From Paracoccaceae bacterium (lineage in GTDB: Bacteria > Pseudomonadota > Alphaproteobacteria > Rhodobacterales > Rhodobacteraceae), in assembly GCA_020441385.1 (NCBI GenBank), contig JAGRMG010000144.1, positions 1 to 37,380 of the forward strand: a stretch of 37,380 nt of DNA. Reading direction: 5' to 3'. Below the pieces are notes generated by a model, which worked only from the letters and a program-made list of their open reading frames with translations, was not told the DNA's origin and made no database searches. Below are positions 21,942 through 30,030 of the stretch, piece after piece. Both the position numbers and the translations under genes were made by a program. How positions within the stretch are numbered: position 1 is the stretch's first letter; each line of letters begins with the position of its first letter.

Positions 21942-24900
21942 TCAGGCCGCGCCGCCCAGAAGTGCGGCGTTGCCGCCCGAGGCCGTGGTGTCGACGCAGA
22001 CGTGACGTTCGCCCATCACCCGCGCGATGTCGGGGGTTCCCGCGATCAGCGGCACGATCGGCCCGGCGCGGCGCGAAAGCGCCATGTCGATGGCGCGCGC
22101 CATGTCCTCGTCGCCCCACCACAGGACGGCCGAGAACCCCGTCAGCGTTTCCAGCCGCGCCGGGTCTATTTCGCCGGTGGCCCGGATCGCGGTTCCGCCC
22201 AGGGCGCCGACGGCCCTGGCCTGGGCCTCCACCGCGCCGGTTCCGGGGCCAAGGCACAGCAGCGGCGCCCTTGCCACCAGGCTGAGCCGGTTGGATTCGC
22301 CCGTGGGCCCGGGCAGCGTGAACGTGACGGCCGGGGCCGGGGTGCCGGTGGCACCGGGCAGCGCCGTCATCCCGTTCTGCCAGGGCGTTTCGGAGGTCTG
22401 CCGGTCGGGGGCGCCAAAGCGGGGCATGTAGTGCGGCCCGCCCGCCTTGGGGCCGGTGCCCGACAGCCCCTCGCCGCCGAACGGCTGGGAGCCGACGATG
22501 GCGCCGATCTGGTTGCGGTTGACATAGATGTTGCCGGCATGGATCCGGTCGGTCACATGCTGCACGCGGTCGTCGATCCGGGTGTGCAATCCGAAAGTGA
22601 GGCCATAGCCGGTGGCGTTGATGGCGTCGATCACCCGGTCGAGATCGGGGCCGCGAAAGCGGGCCACATGCAGCACGGGGCCGAAGATCTCGCGCCTTAG
22701 CGCCGCGATGCCCGGCACCTCGATCAGCGTTGGGGCGATGAAGATGCCCTCGGAAGGCACCGCCACCTCCCTGAGCACGCGCCCCTCGGCACGGGCGCTC
22801 GCGACATGTTCGGCAATGGTGGCGTGCGCGGCGGCGTCGATCACCGGGCCGCAATCGGTGGACAGGTTCCACGGATCGCCCAGTTTCAGCGCGTCCATGG
22901 CGCCTTTCAGCATGGTCAGGACATCCTCGGCGATATCCTCTTGCAGATAGAGGCAGCGCAGGGCCGAACAGCGCTGGCCGGCCGACTGGAAGGCGCTTTC
23001 GACGATCGACTGCACCACCTGTTCGGGCAGCGCCGTGCTGTCCACGATCATCGCGTTCAGGCCGCCGGTTTCGGCGATCAGCGGCGCGCCGGGGGCCAGG
23101 TGCTCGGCCATGGCCGCGCGGATCTTGCGCGCCGTGGCGGTGGAGCCGGTGAAGGCGACACCGTTGACGCGCGAATCCGAGGTCAGCGCCGCGCCGACCG
23201 CACCGCCGCCGGGCAGCAGTTGCAGCGCCTCGCGCGGCACGCCCGCCTCGTGCAGCAGGCCGACCGCCAGATGCGCGATCAGCGGAGTCTGCTCGGCGGG
23301 CTTGGCCAGCACCGCGTTGCCGGTGGCCAGCGCGGCGCCGATCTGCCCCGAGAAGATCGCCAGCGGGAAGTTCCAGGGCGAAATGCAGGTGAAGATGCCG
23401 GCCGGGTCGCCGCCGGGGATGTTGGCGGCATAATAGCGCAGGAAATCCACCGCCTCGCGCAGTTCGGCCACCGCGTCGGGCGGGGTCTTGCCGGCCTCGC
23501 GGGCCAGGATCGCGAAGATCTCGCCGTGGTTTTCCTCGTAAAGGTCGGCGGCGGCGTTGAGAACGCGGGCCCGGTCGGCAGCGGGCGCATCCCAGGGCCG
23601 CGCGGCGGCCAGCGCGCATTCGATATCTTCGGCACTGGCGGCGGCTACGGTGCCCGGGCTGTCGCCGGGCAGGGCCGGGTTGCCGACCGGCTGCGCGGTT
23701 TCGGGTTCCGGCTTTGCGGCGATGATGGGCGTGGCCTGCCAGCGATGCTCGCGGAAGGGGGCGCGCGCCGCATCCAGCGCGGCGAGCGTCGGCGTGTGGC
23801 GCAGGTCGAAGCCGCGCGAATTGGGCCGTTCGGGCAGGAACAGGTCGGTGCCCGGCGCGATGGCCGGGGCCGGTTCGCCGACCTTGTCGAAGGGATCGGC
23901 GGCAACCACCTCGGGCGGGACGGTTTCATCGACGATCTGGTTGACGAAGGACGAATTGGCCCCGTTCTCCAGCAGCCGGCGCACCAGATAGGCCAGCAGG
24001 TCGCGATGCGCACCCACCGGGGCATAGATGCGGCAGGCGGTGGCGTTCTGCGCCTTGACCAGCCCGTGCAGGGTTTCGCCCATGCCGTGCAGGCGCTGGA
24101 ATTCATAGGGCCGGTCGCCGGCCATGTGCAGGATGGCGGCGACGGTGTGGGCGTTGTGGGTGGCGAATTGCGGATAGATGCGATCGGTCATGCCCAGAAG
24201 CTTGCGCGCATTGGCGATGTAGGACACGTCGGTCGCCGCCTTGTGCGTGAACACCGGAAAGCCGGCCATGCCCGCCACCTGGGCGCGCTTGATCTCGGTA
24301 TCCCAGTAGGCGCCCTTGACCAGGCGCACCATGATCTTGCGGTCGTTCCGGGCGGCCATGTCGTAAAGCGCGTCGATCGTCACACCGGCGCGCTGCCCGT
24401 AGGCCTGCACCACGATTCCGAAACCGTCCCAGCCCGAAAGCGCGGGTTCGCTCAGCACCGCCTCGATCACGATCAGAGACAGCGCCAGGCGGTCGGCTTC
24501 CTCGGCATCGACGTTGAGCCCCATTCCGGCCGATTTCGCCAGCAGCGCCAGCGCCCGAAGGCGCGGCACAAGCTCGTCCATCACGCGGGCCTCCTGCGCC
24601 AGGTCATAGCGCGGATGCAGCGCCGAGAGCTTGACCGAAATGCCCGGATTGGCGCGGATGTCGTCGCTGGTGCAGGCCTCGGCGATGGCCGATATGGCGC
24701 GCGAATAGCTGAGGTGATAGCGCGCCGCGTCGGCATCGGTGCGCGCCGCCTCGCCCAGCATGTCATAGGAGTAGGTATAGCCTTTCGCCTCCATCCTCGC
24801 GGCGCGCGACATGGCCGACCCGATGCTTTCGCCCAGCACGAACTGGCGGCCCATTTCCTTCATCGCGCGGCCCACGGCGGTGCGGATCACCGGTTCGCCC

Positions 24901-25352
24901 AGCCGCCTGATGGCGCCGCGCAGGGCGCGGGCCGGGCTGGGGCGGTCGTCGTCCAGAACCTTGCCGGTCAGCATCAGCGCCCAGGTCGAGGCATTGACCA
25001 GCGGCGATGTCGAATGGCCCAGATGGCGGCCCCAGTCGCTGGGCGCGATCTTGTCCTCGATCAGCGCGTCGATGGTGTCGGCGTCGGGCACCCGCAACAG
25101 CGCCTCGGCCAGGCACATCAGCGCGACGCCCTCGTCGGTCGAAAGCCCGTATTCGGCCAGGAAGACCTCCATCAGCCCCGGCGCGGTGCTGGCGCGGATG
25201 TCGCGCACCAGCCGGGCGGCGCTGGCGCCGATCGCCTTGCGATCGTCCGCCGTCAGCGCCGCGGTCGCCACGAGGTCGGCAAGGACGGCGTCCTGATCGG
25301 CGTAGGTACCGGCGTCGATGCGGGCGCGCAGGGGCAGGGGGGAATCGGACAT
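21942..25352 (-). CDS. putA: Bifunctional proline dehydrogenase / L-glutamate-5-semialdehyde dehydrogenase
   Basis: 1136 residues from ATG 25352 with GGAGAG upstream. PutA converts proline to glutamate: the FAD-dependent proline dehydrogenase barrel lies at about residues 170-470 (ISVKLSALHPRYD, GLNVDAEEADRLALSL, VRLVKGAYWDTEIKRA) and the NAD-dependent aldehyde dehydrogenase at about 560-1000 (FTCISPWNFPLAIF, ETGGLNAMIVD, catalytic Cys795 in SAGQRCSALR). A C-terminal extension of about 130 residues follows, the domain of long PutAs that helps cover the substrate channel. There is no N-terminal ribbon-helix-helix domain, so this PutA cannot repress its own gene; control must come from the divergent Lrp-type PutR. 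Confidence 0.97.
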   Translation of the reverse strand: MSDSPLPLRARIDAGTYADQDAVLADLVATAALTADDRKAIGASAARLVRDIRASTAPGLMEVFLAEYGLSTDEGVALMCLAEALLRVPDADTIDALIEDKIAPSDWGRHLGHSTSPLVNASTWALMLTGKVLDDDRPSPARALRGAIRRLGEPVIRTAVGRAMKEMGRQFVLGESIGSAMSRAARMEAKGYTYSYDMLGEAARTDADAARYHLSYSRAISAIAEACTSDDIRANPGISVKLSALHPRYDLAQEARVMDELVPRLRALALLAKSAGMGLNVDAEEADRLALSLIVIEAVLSEPALSGWDGFGIVVQAYGQRAGVTIDALYDMAARNDRKIMVRLVKGAYWDTEIKRAQVAGMAGFPVFTHKAATDVSYIANARKLLGMTDRIYPQFATHNAHTVAAILHMAGDRPYEFQRLHGMGETLHGLVKAQNATACRIYAPVGAHRDLLAYLVRRLLENGANSSFVNQIVDETVPPEVVAADPFDKVGEPAPAIAPGTDLFLPERPNSRGFDLRHTPTLAALDAARAPFREHRWQATPIIAAKPEPETAQPVGNPALPGDSPGTVAAASAEDIECALAAARPWDAPAADRARVLNAAADLYEENHGEIFAILAREAGKTPPDAVAELREAVDFLRYYAANIPGGDPAGIFTCISPWNFPLAIFSGQIGAALATGNAVLAKPAEQTPLIAHLAVGLLHEAGVPREALQLLPGGGAVGAALTSDSRVNGVAFTGSTATARKIRAAMAEHLAPGAPLIAETGGLNAMIVDSTALPEQVVQSIVESAFQSAGQRCSALRCLYLQEDIAEDVLTMLKGAMDALKLGDPWNLSTDCGPVIDAAAHATIAEHVASARAEGRVLREVAVPSEGIFIAPTLIEVPGIAALRREIFGPVLHVARFRGPDLDRVIDAINATGYGLTFGLHTRIDDRVQHVTDRIHAGNIYVNRNQIGAIVGSQPFGGEGLSGTGPKAGGPHYMPRFGAPDRQTSETPWQNGMTALPGATGTPAPAVTFTLPGPTGESNRLSLVARAPLLCLGPGTGAVEAQARAVGALGGTAIRATGEIDPARLETLTGFSAVLWWGDEDMARAIDMALSRRAGPIVPLIAGTPDIARVMGERHVCVDTTASGGNAALLGGAA

Positions 25353-25378
25353 GGGCTTGCTCTCCGGTCGTTTCGGGC

Positions 25379-25439
25379 GTTATATCCGCAAATTGGCAGG
25401 AAGAACGACCGAAATGTCGCCTTTTCAAGGTGAATTGGC
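25379..25439. promoter_or_regulatory. putA promoter and candidate PutR sites
   Basis: On the minus strand TATAAC (25384-25379) is a good -10 for putA, about 27 nt before its ATG. Two direct copies of AATTGGC occur on the plus strand at 25391-25397 and 25433-25439, spaced 42 bp, four helical turns. The first overlaps the spacer of the putA promoter, the second lies 21 bp before the putR ATG. Lrp-family octamers wrap DNA with sites in phase, so this is the natural control region. The motif is read by eye. Confidence 0.5.
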
Positions 25440-25459
25440 TTTAGATGTGAGGGTTGGCA

Positions 25460-25948
25460 ATGCAAATGGACTTTCCCGGCCTCGACCGGTTCGATCGGGC
25501 CATCCTGACGGCGCTGGCCGAAAACGGGCGCATGTCCGTCGCCGATCTGGCGCGCCGCATCGGCCTGTCGAAATCGCCCACGCAGGCCCGGCTGCGCCGG
25601 CTCGAGGCGGACGGGATCATCGCCGGCTATCGGGCGCTGCTCGACCCGATCCGGCTGGGGCTGGATCACGTCGCCTTTGTCGAAGTGCGCCTGAACGACA
25701 CCCGCGAGGCGGCGCTGGCGGCCTTCAACGCGGCGGTGCGCAGGATCGGCGAGATCGAACAGGTGCATCTGATCGCCGGAAACTTCGATTACCTGATGAA
25801 GGTGCGCACCCGCTCGATGGGCGAATACCGCATCGTCCTGGCCGAGAAGATCAGCACGCTGCCGCATGTCTCCAACACCTCGACCTATGTGGCGATGCAG
25901 GCGGTAAAGGAAGGCGGGCCGCTGGGGCCGCTCGAAAACGTGACTTGA
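25460..25948 (+). CDS. putR: Lrp/AsnC family regulator of proline use
   Basis: 162 residues from ATG 25460 with GAGGG seven bases upstream (in-frame TTG 25454 and ATG 25466 also exist). N-terminal AsnC helix-turn-helix at about residues 8-60 (LDRFDRAILTALAENGRMSVADLARRIGLSKSPTQARLRRLE), then the RAM ligand-binding domain (HVAFVEVRL, EQVHLIAGNFDYLMKVRTRSM). It is divergent from putA, the arrangement of PutR in Rhodobacter and related bacteria, where it activates putA in response to proline. The AATTGGC repeats in the gap are the expected binding sites. Confidence 0.92.
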   Translation: MQMDFPGLDRFDRAILTALAENGRMSVADLARRIGLSKSPTQARLRRLEADGIIAGYRALLDPIRLGLDHVAFVEVRLNDTREAALAAFNAAVRRIGEIEQVHLIAGNFDYLMKVRTRSMGEYRIVLAEKISTLPHVSNTSTYVAMQAVKEGGPLGPLENVT

Positions 25949-25978
25949 CCGGCGTGCGTTCCCGACCAGACTCGGGCC

Positions 25979-26542
25979 ATGAGATACCTGTTTGCGGTTG
26001 TCGCGCTGTGCCTGTCGCCGCTCGAGATCCGGGCCGATACCTGCCCCGCTTCGCCCGACCACGCTGCCGAGCTGGACCGGCTTTATGCCCAGGCGCAGGC
26101 CGCCGGGAGCGAGGCCGAGGCGCGCGCGTTCACCAACCGCATGTGGGAATTGTGGGCCGACGCGCCCGACGAACCCGCCCAGGCGGTGCTGGACCGGGGC
26201 ATGTCGCTGCGTGCATCCTACGATTTTCTTGGTGCGCTCGAGGAATTCGACCGGCTGATCGCCTACTGCCCGAACTATGCCGAAGGGTACAACCAGCGCG
26301 CCTTCGTGAATTTCCTGCGCCAGGATTACGCCGCCGCGCTGCCCGATCTCGAGCGCGCGCTTGACCTCTCGCCCGACCATGCCGCGGCGATGAGCGGCCG
26401 GGCGCTGACGCTGCTGGCGCTGGGCCGCACGAGCGAGGCGCGCGCGGCGCTCGAGCAGGCCCTGGCGCTGAACCCGTGGCTGCCCGAACGCCACATGGCC
26501 GCCCCGGGCGGACCGCTGGCGCCTGAGGGCGAGGATATCTGA
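25979..26542 (+). CDS. Secreted TPR-repeat protein
   Basis: 187 residues from ATG 25979. The signal peptide MRYLFAVVALCLSPLEIRA is cut near residue 19. The mature protein contains about three tetratricopeptide-like helix pairs between residues 80 and 170 (ASYDFLGALEEFDRLIAYCP, YAEGYNQRAFVNFLRQDYAAALPDLERALDLSP, AAMSGRALTLLALGRTSEARAALEQALALNP). TPR proteins hold other proteins together; this one would act in the periplasm. No partner is visible nearby. It ends 127 bp before tRNA-Leu. Confidence 0.85.
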   Translation: MRYLFAVVALCLSPLEIRADTCPASPDHAAELDRLYAQAQAAGSEAEARAFTNRMWELWADAPDEPAQAVLDRGMSLRASYDFLGALEEFDRLIAYCPNYAEGYNQRAFVNFLRQDYAAALPDLERALDLSPDHAAAMSGRALTLLALGRTSEARAALEQALALNPWLPERHMAAPGGPLAPEGEDI

Positions 26543-26561
26543 ACCGCTTTGGCGACGGTAC

Positions 26562-26579
26562 GCGCCGCCCGGGCGGCGC
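26562..26579. repeat. 18-bp perfect palindrome after the TPR gene
   Basis: GCGCCGCCCGGGCGGCGC lies 19 bp after the TPR stop and before the tRNA promoter. It can form a strong stem but no T-run follows, so it is a weak terminator candidate at most. Confidence 0.4.
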
Positions 26580-26598
26580 ATCTGGCACCGGCAATCGA

Positions 26599-26629
26599 GA
26601 TTGTGATCGCAATCCGATCCGGCTAGACC
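26599..26629 (+). promoter_or_regulatory. Candidate tRNA-Leu promoter with overlapping palindrome
   Basis: TTGTGA (26601-26606), 17 bp, TAGACC (26624-26629), about 40 nt before the tRNA. The -35 is covered by GATTGTGATCGCAATC (26599-26614), a 16-bp palindrome with one mismatched pair, which could be a protein-binding site. The -10 is weak. Confidence 0.35.
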
Positions 26630-26668
26630 TGTGCCGTTGCCGTGGCGCCCGCGCGCCGCCGCAACGGA

Positions 26669-26754
26669 GCGGGCGTGATGGAATGGTAGACATATCAGAC
26701 TTAAAATCTGAAGGGGATGTCCCCGTGTGGGTTCGAGTCCCACCGCCCGCACCA
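26669..26754 (+). tRNA. tRNA-Leu (anticodon TAA)
   Basis: 86 nt with encoded CCA. The acceptor stem GCGGGCG (26669-26675) pairs with CGCCCGC (26744-26750). The anticodon stem TCAGA/TCTGA encloses the loop CTTAAAA with anticodon TAA at 26702-26704. A long variable arm (GGGGATGTCCCC) marks a class II tRNA and the T-loop is GTTCGAGTC. It reads UUA and, by modified wobble, UUG codons, the rarest leucine codons in such a GC-rich genome. No integrase or duplicated 3' end (attachment site) is seen downstream. Confidence 0.97.
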
Positions 26755-26806
26755 GAATGTCAATGAAATCAAGATGTTGATGTGCGGACTTTCACGCGCA
26801 GCCCGG

Positions 26807-27949
26807 TCATGCCCCCTCCGGCAGGCGGGCGGGCGAGAGATCGGACGGATCGAGCCCGGCATCCGCGATGTCGGGGGGCACCGGGCGGCCAAGGATCGCC
26901 GCGGCCGCGAAGCGCGACAGCGCGGGCGCGGTCTGGATGCCGTAGCCGCCCTGACCGGCGAGCCAGAAAAAACCGGGCGCCCGGGTCGAGAAGCCTGCGA
27001 CCGGGCTCTTGTCGGGCACGAAGCTGCGCAGCCCGGCCCATTTGCTCTCGATCCGGCGTACCGACAGGTCGAACGCCGTCTCGATACGGTCGATGCAGAC
27101 CGCCACATCCATCTCGTCGGGCTGTGCGTCGCAGGGCCGAGAGGGCGTTTCGTCGGCGGGCGAAAGCAGCAGCCGCCCGGCATCGGGCTTGAGGTAGAAT
27201 CCTTCGTCGATGTCGATGGTGAGCGGCAGCGGGCTGGCGTCGAACCCGTCGGGCGCCGCGACCGTCAGCGCCGTGCGCCGTTTCGGGACAAGCCCGATCT
27301 GCCCCGCACCGGCCATTTCGCCCAGCCGGTCCGCCCAGGCGCCGGCCGCATTCACCACGAGTGCCGCGACGACCGCCCCGTTGCGCGTGATCACCGACCA
27401 GCCATCGCCGCCGCGGGACAGTCCGGTGACTTCGCTGCGCGTCATGATCGCGCCGCCGGCGGCGCGCAGGCGGCGCAGATAGCCCTGATGCAGCGCGGCC
27501 ACGTCGATATCCTGCCCGTTCTCGTCCAGCATGCCCGCCGTGGCATAGCCCTCGCGCACCAGGGGGTTGATGGCGCGCAGCTCCCGCTCGCCGATCCGCG
27601 ACACCGGCGATGCCTCGCCGAGTTCCGCGATCAGCGCCTCCAGCGACGAAAGCTGATCCTGCCGGGCGATCATCATGATCCGCCGCGGTGAGAACAGCGG
27701 TATTTCGGCGAAACCCGGAGGGGGCGACAGATAGAAGCCGCGCGATGCCCGGGTCAGCGCCCGTACCGGCGCGGGGCCATAGCTCGGGGCGAAGATCGCG
27801 GCCGAACGCCCGGTGGTGTGATAGCCCGGCTGCGCCTCCATCTCGAGCAGGAGAACCTTCGCATGGGGCGCGAGTTCGGCCGCCACCGAGGCGCCGGCGA
27901 TGCCCGCCCCGATGACGGCGATGTCGCAGCTTGCAGTTGTTCTGGCCAA
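26807..27949 (-). CDS. FAD-dependent oxidoreductase of the DAO family
   Basis: 380 residues from TTG 27949; no ATG or GTG is in frame before the dinucleotide-binding motif, and CGGAAC gives only a weak ribosome site. N-terminal FAD motif DIAVIGAGIAGASVAAEL (residues 9-26), then the DAO fold: GRSAAIFAPSYGP, VNAAGAWADRLGEMAG, EGFYLKPDAGRLLLSPADETP and the C-terminal GFFWLAGQGGYGIQTAPALS. The family oxidises amino or hydroxy acids (glycine, D-amino acids, 2-hydroxy acids); this subgroup, with GQGGYGIQ, lacks an assigned substrate. It is divergent from the FAH/SDR operon across a 382-bp gap. Confidence 0.87.
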   Translation of the reverse strand: MARTTASCDIAVIGAGIAGASVAAELAPHAKVLLLEMEAQPGYHTTGRSAAIFAPSYGPAPVRALTRASRGFYLSPPPGFAEIPLFSPRRIMMIARQDQLSSLEALIAELGEASPVSRIGERELRAINPLVREGYATAGMLDENGQDIDVAALHQGYLRRLRAAGGAIMTRSEVTGLSRGGDGWSVITRNGAVVAALVVNAAGAWADRLGEMAGAGQIGLVPKRRTALTVAAPDGFDASPLPLTIDIDEGFYLKPDAGRLLLSPADETPSRPCDAQPDEMDVAVCIDRIETAFDLSVRRIESKWAGLRSFVPDKSPVAGFSTRAPGFFWLAGQGGYGIQTAPALSRFAAAAILGRPVPPDIADAGLDPSDLSPARLPEGA

Positions 27950-28331
27950 GGCTGTTCCGTTTTGACGATGCGTCGAATTCAGATCGTGTGCGACTCTGTG
28001 TTAGCGGGGTTTCGGGCCGAGAAACAGCGCGATTCGTTGCCGCACCGACGATGCCGTTCTCCAAAATTCGCGCTTGCGCCTGGCTTGGCGTGCCCTCGGA
28101 CGGTGGCCATGGCCGCGTACCGTCTTGGGCGCCGCATTGCCCCGCGCACCGACAGCGGCGCCGAGAATTTCCATGACATTGGCCCGCCCAACCGGCATGA
28201 CTGTGTCTGCCGGGTGCCGCATCGGGGTGTTTTCCAGCCTGGGGCGGCCGTCGGATCGAAACGCATGCCCGCGCCAGGCGGATCGCCACGATGGCCGGGC
28301 GGCGTTGGGGAAATGGCAAGGAGTGTGCCGC
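27950..28331. other. 382-bp divergent intergenic region, no gene seen
   Basis: Between the DAO gene and the FAH gene. Open frames here are short and have no recognisable protein character; I see no convincing -35/-10 pair and no strong hairpin. The length suggests shared control for the two divergent units, or the remains of a lost gene such as a regulator. AAGGAG at 28317-28322 is the ribosome site of the FAH gene. Confidence 0.4.
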
Positions 28332-29189
28332 ATGAAACTGATGAGGATCGGAAACCCGGGTGCGGAACGCCCCTGTCTGCTGGATGCCGGCGGAACGGTG
28401 CGCGACATATCGTCGATCGTCGGCGATATCGGCCCCGGCACCATCGACGGGATCGTCGAGCGGCTGGCCGGCGTCGATCCCTCGGCCCTGCCCGAACTGG
28501 CGAGCGAGGGCGTGCGCATCGCCCCACCCATGGCGCAGCCGCGCACCATCTTCTGCATCGGGCTGAACTATTCCGATCACGCCGCCGAGTCCGGCCTGGC
28601 GGTGCCCGATGAACCGATCCTGTTTTCCAAGGCCGCGGCCGCGTTCTGCGGCCCCAACGATCCGGTCCCCTATTCGGACCGGATGAGCAAGCTCGACTGG
28701 GAAATCGAACTGGGCATCGTCATCGGCAAGCGGGCGCTGGGCATCGGCGAAGATGCGGCGCTGGATCACGTCCTTGGCTATACCATCGTCAACGACGTGT
28801 CCGAACGGGCCTGGCAGCAGGACCGCGGCGGCCAGTGGGTCAAGGGCAAGAGTTTCGTCAATTTCTGCCCCACCGGGCCTTGGATCGTGACCCGTGACGA
28901 AATTCCCGATCCGCAGGCGCTGGACATGGAACTGGACGTCAACGGCAGGCGGATGCAGACCGGCAACACCGCCACCATGATCTTTTCGGTACGCACCATC
29001 GTCGCCTATCTCAGCGAATTCTGTGCGCTCGAACCGGGCGATCTGATCTGCACCGGCACGCCGCCGGGCGTGGGCATGGGCATGTCGCCGCCGCAATGGC
29101 TGAAACCCGGCGACGTGGTGGACCTGCGCATCCCGGGGCTGGGCGCGCAGCGCCAAAGGGTGACGCGGCTGGAAGACATGAAGGGATAG
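28332..29189 (+). CDS. Fumarylacetoacetate hydrolase family protein (diketo-sugar-acid hydrolase-like)
   Basis: 285 residues from ATG 28332 with AAGGAG nine bases upstream; a long in-frame extension to 28074 lacks homology. FAH fold with metal ligands Glu124 and Glu126 in WEIELGIVIG and Asp155 in IVNDVSER, plus GLNYSDHA (His83) and CTGTPPGVGMG. The N-terminal 60 residues match the long form often annotated as ureidoglycolate lyase or 2,4-diketo-3-deoxy-L-fuconate hydrolase. Next to an SDR dehydrogenase, cleavage of a diketo-deoxy sugar acid to pyruvate and a hydroxy acid is the favoured role. Other acylpyruvate hydrolases remain possible. Confidence 0.85.
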   Translation: MKLMRIGNPGAERPCLLDAGGTVRDISSIVGDIGPGTIDGIVERLAGVDPSALPELASEGVRIAPPMAQPRTIFCIGLNYSDHAAESGLAVPDEPILFSKAAAAFCGPNDPVPYSDRMSKLDWEIELGIVIGKRALGIGEDAALDHVLGYTIVNDVSERAWQQDRGGQWVKGKSFVNFCPTGPWIVTRDEIPDPQALDMELDVNGRRMQTGNTATMIFSVRTIVAYLSEFCALEPGDLICTGTPPGVGMGMSPPQWLKPGDVVDLRIPGLGAQRQRVTRLEDMKG

Positions 29190-29198
29190 GAGGCGATC

Positions 29199-29954
29199 AT
29201 GCCTGGCGAACATTCGACCCGGCGCCTGGCCGGAAAGACGGCCATTGTCACCGCGGCGGCGCAGGGCATCGGGCGCGCGGTCTGCGAACGCTTGCTGGCC
29301 GAGGGTGCGCAGGTTCACGCATCCGATCTGAACGGCGAGGGCCTGGCGACGCTTTCGGGGGCGCAGACGCGCGTGCTTGACGCAACCGATCTGGGCGCCG
29401 TGCGCGCCTATTTCGACGAGTTCGACCGCATCGACGTTCTGGTGCATGCGGTGGGCTATGTGCATCAGGGCACGATCGAGGAATGCGGCCCCGACGACTG
29501 GCAGCGTTCGGTCGATATCACCCTGACCAGCGCCTATAACGTGCTTTCGGCCGCGGTGCCCAGGATGAAACGCCACGGCGGCAGCATCGTGACCATCGGA
29601 TCGGTGGTCAGTTCCATCAAGGGCATGCCCAAGCGCGCGGCCTATGGCGCGGCCAAGGGCGGTGTGATCGGGCTGACCAAGTCGGTTGCCGCCGATTATG
29701 TCGGCGACGGGATCCGGTGCAACTCGGTGTGTCCGGGCACGGTGCAGACGCCATCGCTGGATGAACGCATCGACGAGCTGGCCGAAAAGCTGGGCGGGCG
29801 AAACGCGGCCTACCGGTTCTTCATCGAGCGTCAGCCCGGCGGCCGGTTCGGGCGGGCCGAGGAGGTCGCCGCGCTCTGCGCCTTCCTGGCCTCCGATGAC
29901 GGAGCCTTCGTCACCGGCCAGACGATCAACATCGACGGCGGCATGACGATCTGA
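29199..29954 (+). CDS. Short-chain dehydrogenase (2-keto-3-deoxy-fuconate dehydrogenase-like)
   Basis: 251 residues from ATG 29199, with AGGAGG overlapping the end of the FAH gene nine bases before, so the pair is one operon. NAD-binding TAAAQGIGR (18-26), catalytic Ser135, Tyr149 and Lys153 (YGAAK), C-terminal GQTINIDGG. The overall character is that of the BDH2/2-keto-3-deoxy-L-fuconate dehydrogenase group. Oddities: NNAG is replaced by HAVG, and the tetrad Asn by Thr108 (VDITLTSAY). It would oxidise the 4-hydroxyl of a keto-deoxy acid to give the substrate of the FAH hydrolase. 3-Hydroxybutyrate dehydrogenase is the main alternative. Confidence 0.85.
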   Translation: MPGEHSTRRLAGKTAIVTAAAQGIGRAVCERLLAEGAQVHASDLNGEGLATLSGAQTRVLDATDLGAVRAYFDEFDRIDVLVHAVGYVHQGTIEECGPDDWQRSVDITLTSAYNVLSAAVPRMKRHGGSIVTIGSVVSSIKGMPKRAAYGAAKGGVIGLTKSVAADYVGDGIRCNSVCPGTVQTPSLDERIDELAEKLGGRNAAYRFFIERQPGGRFGRAEEVAALCAFLASDDGAFVTGQTINIDGGMTI

Positions 29955-30030
29955 ACGGGCCTGGGCGCCGCCCGCGGCCCCGGGCCGGATGCACGGCGCG
30001 CCGCGACTTGCGCCCGCGCCGGTCCGGGCA

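Noticed and set aside
21889-23619. In-frame extension of the rhomboid protease into putA
   Set aside because: The frame is open only because of GC bias; rhomboid homology begins at ATG 21888 and the extension is a shifted reading of putA.
22806-25433. 875-codon plus-strand open frame opposite putA
   Set aside because: Same artefact: antisense to a well-conserved enzyme, no domain, no ribosome site.
26669-26806. tRNA-Leu as a phage or island attachment site
   Set aside because: No integrase, no repeated tRNA 3' end and no change in gene character downstream.
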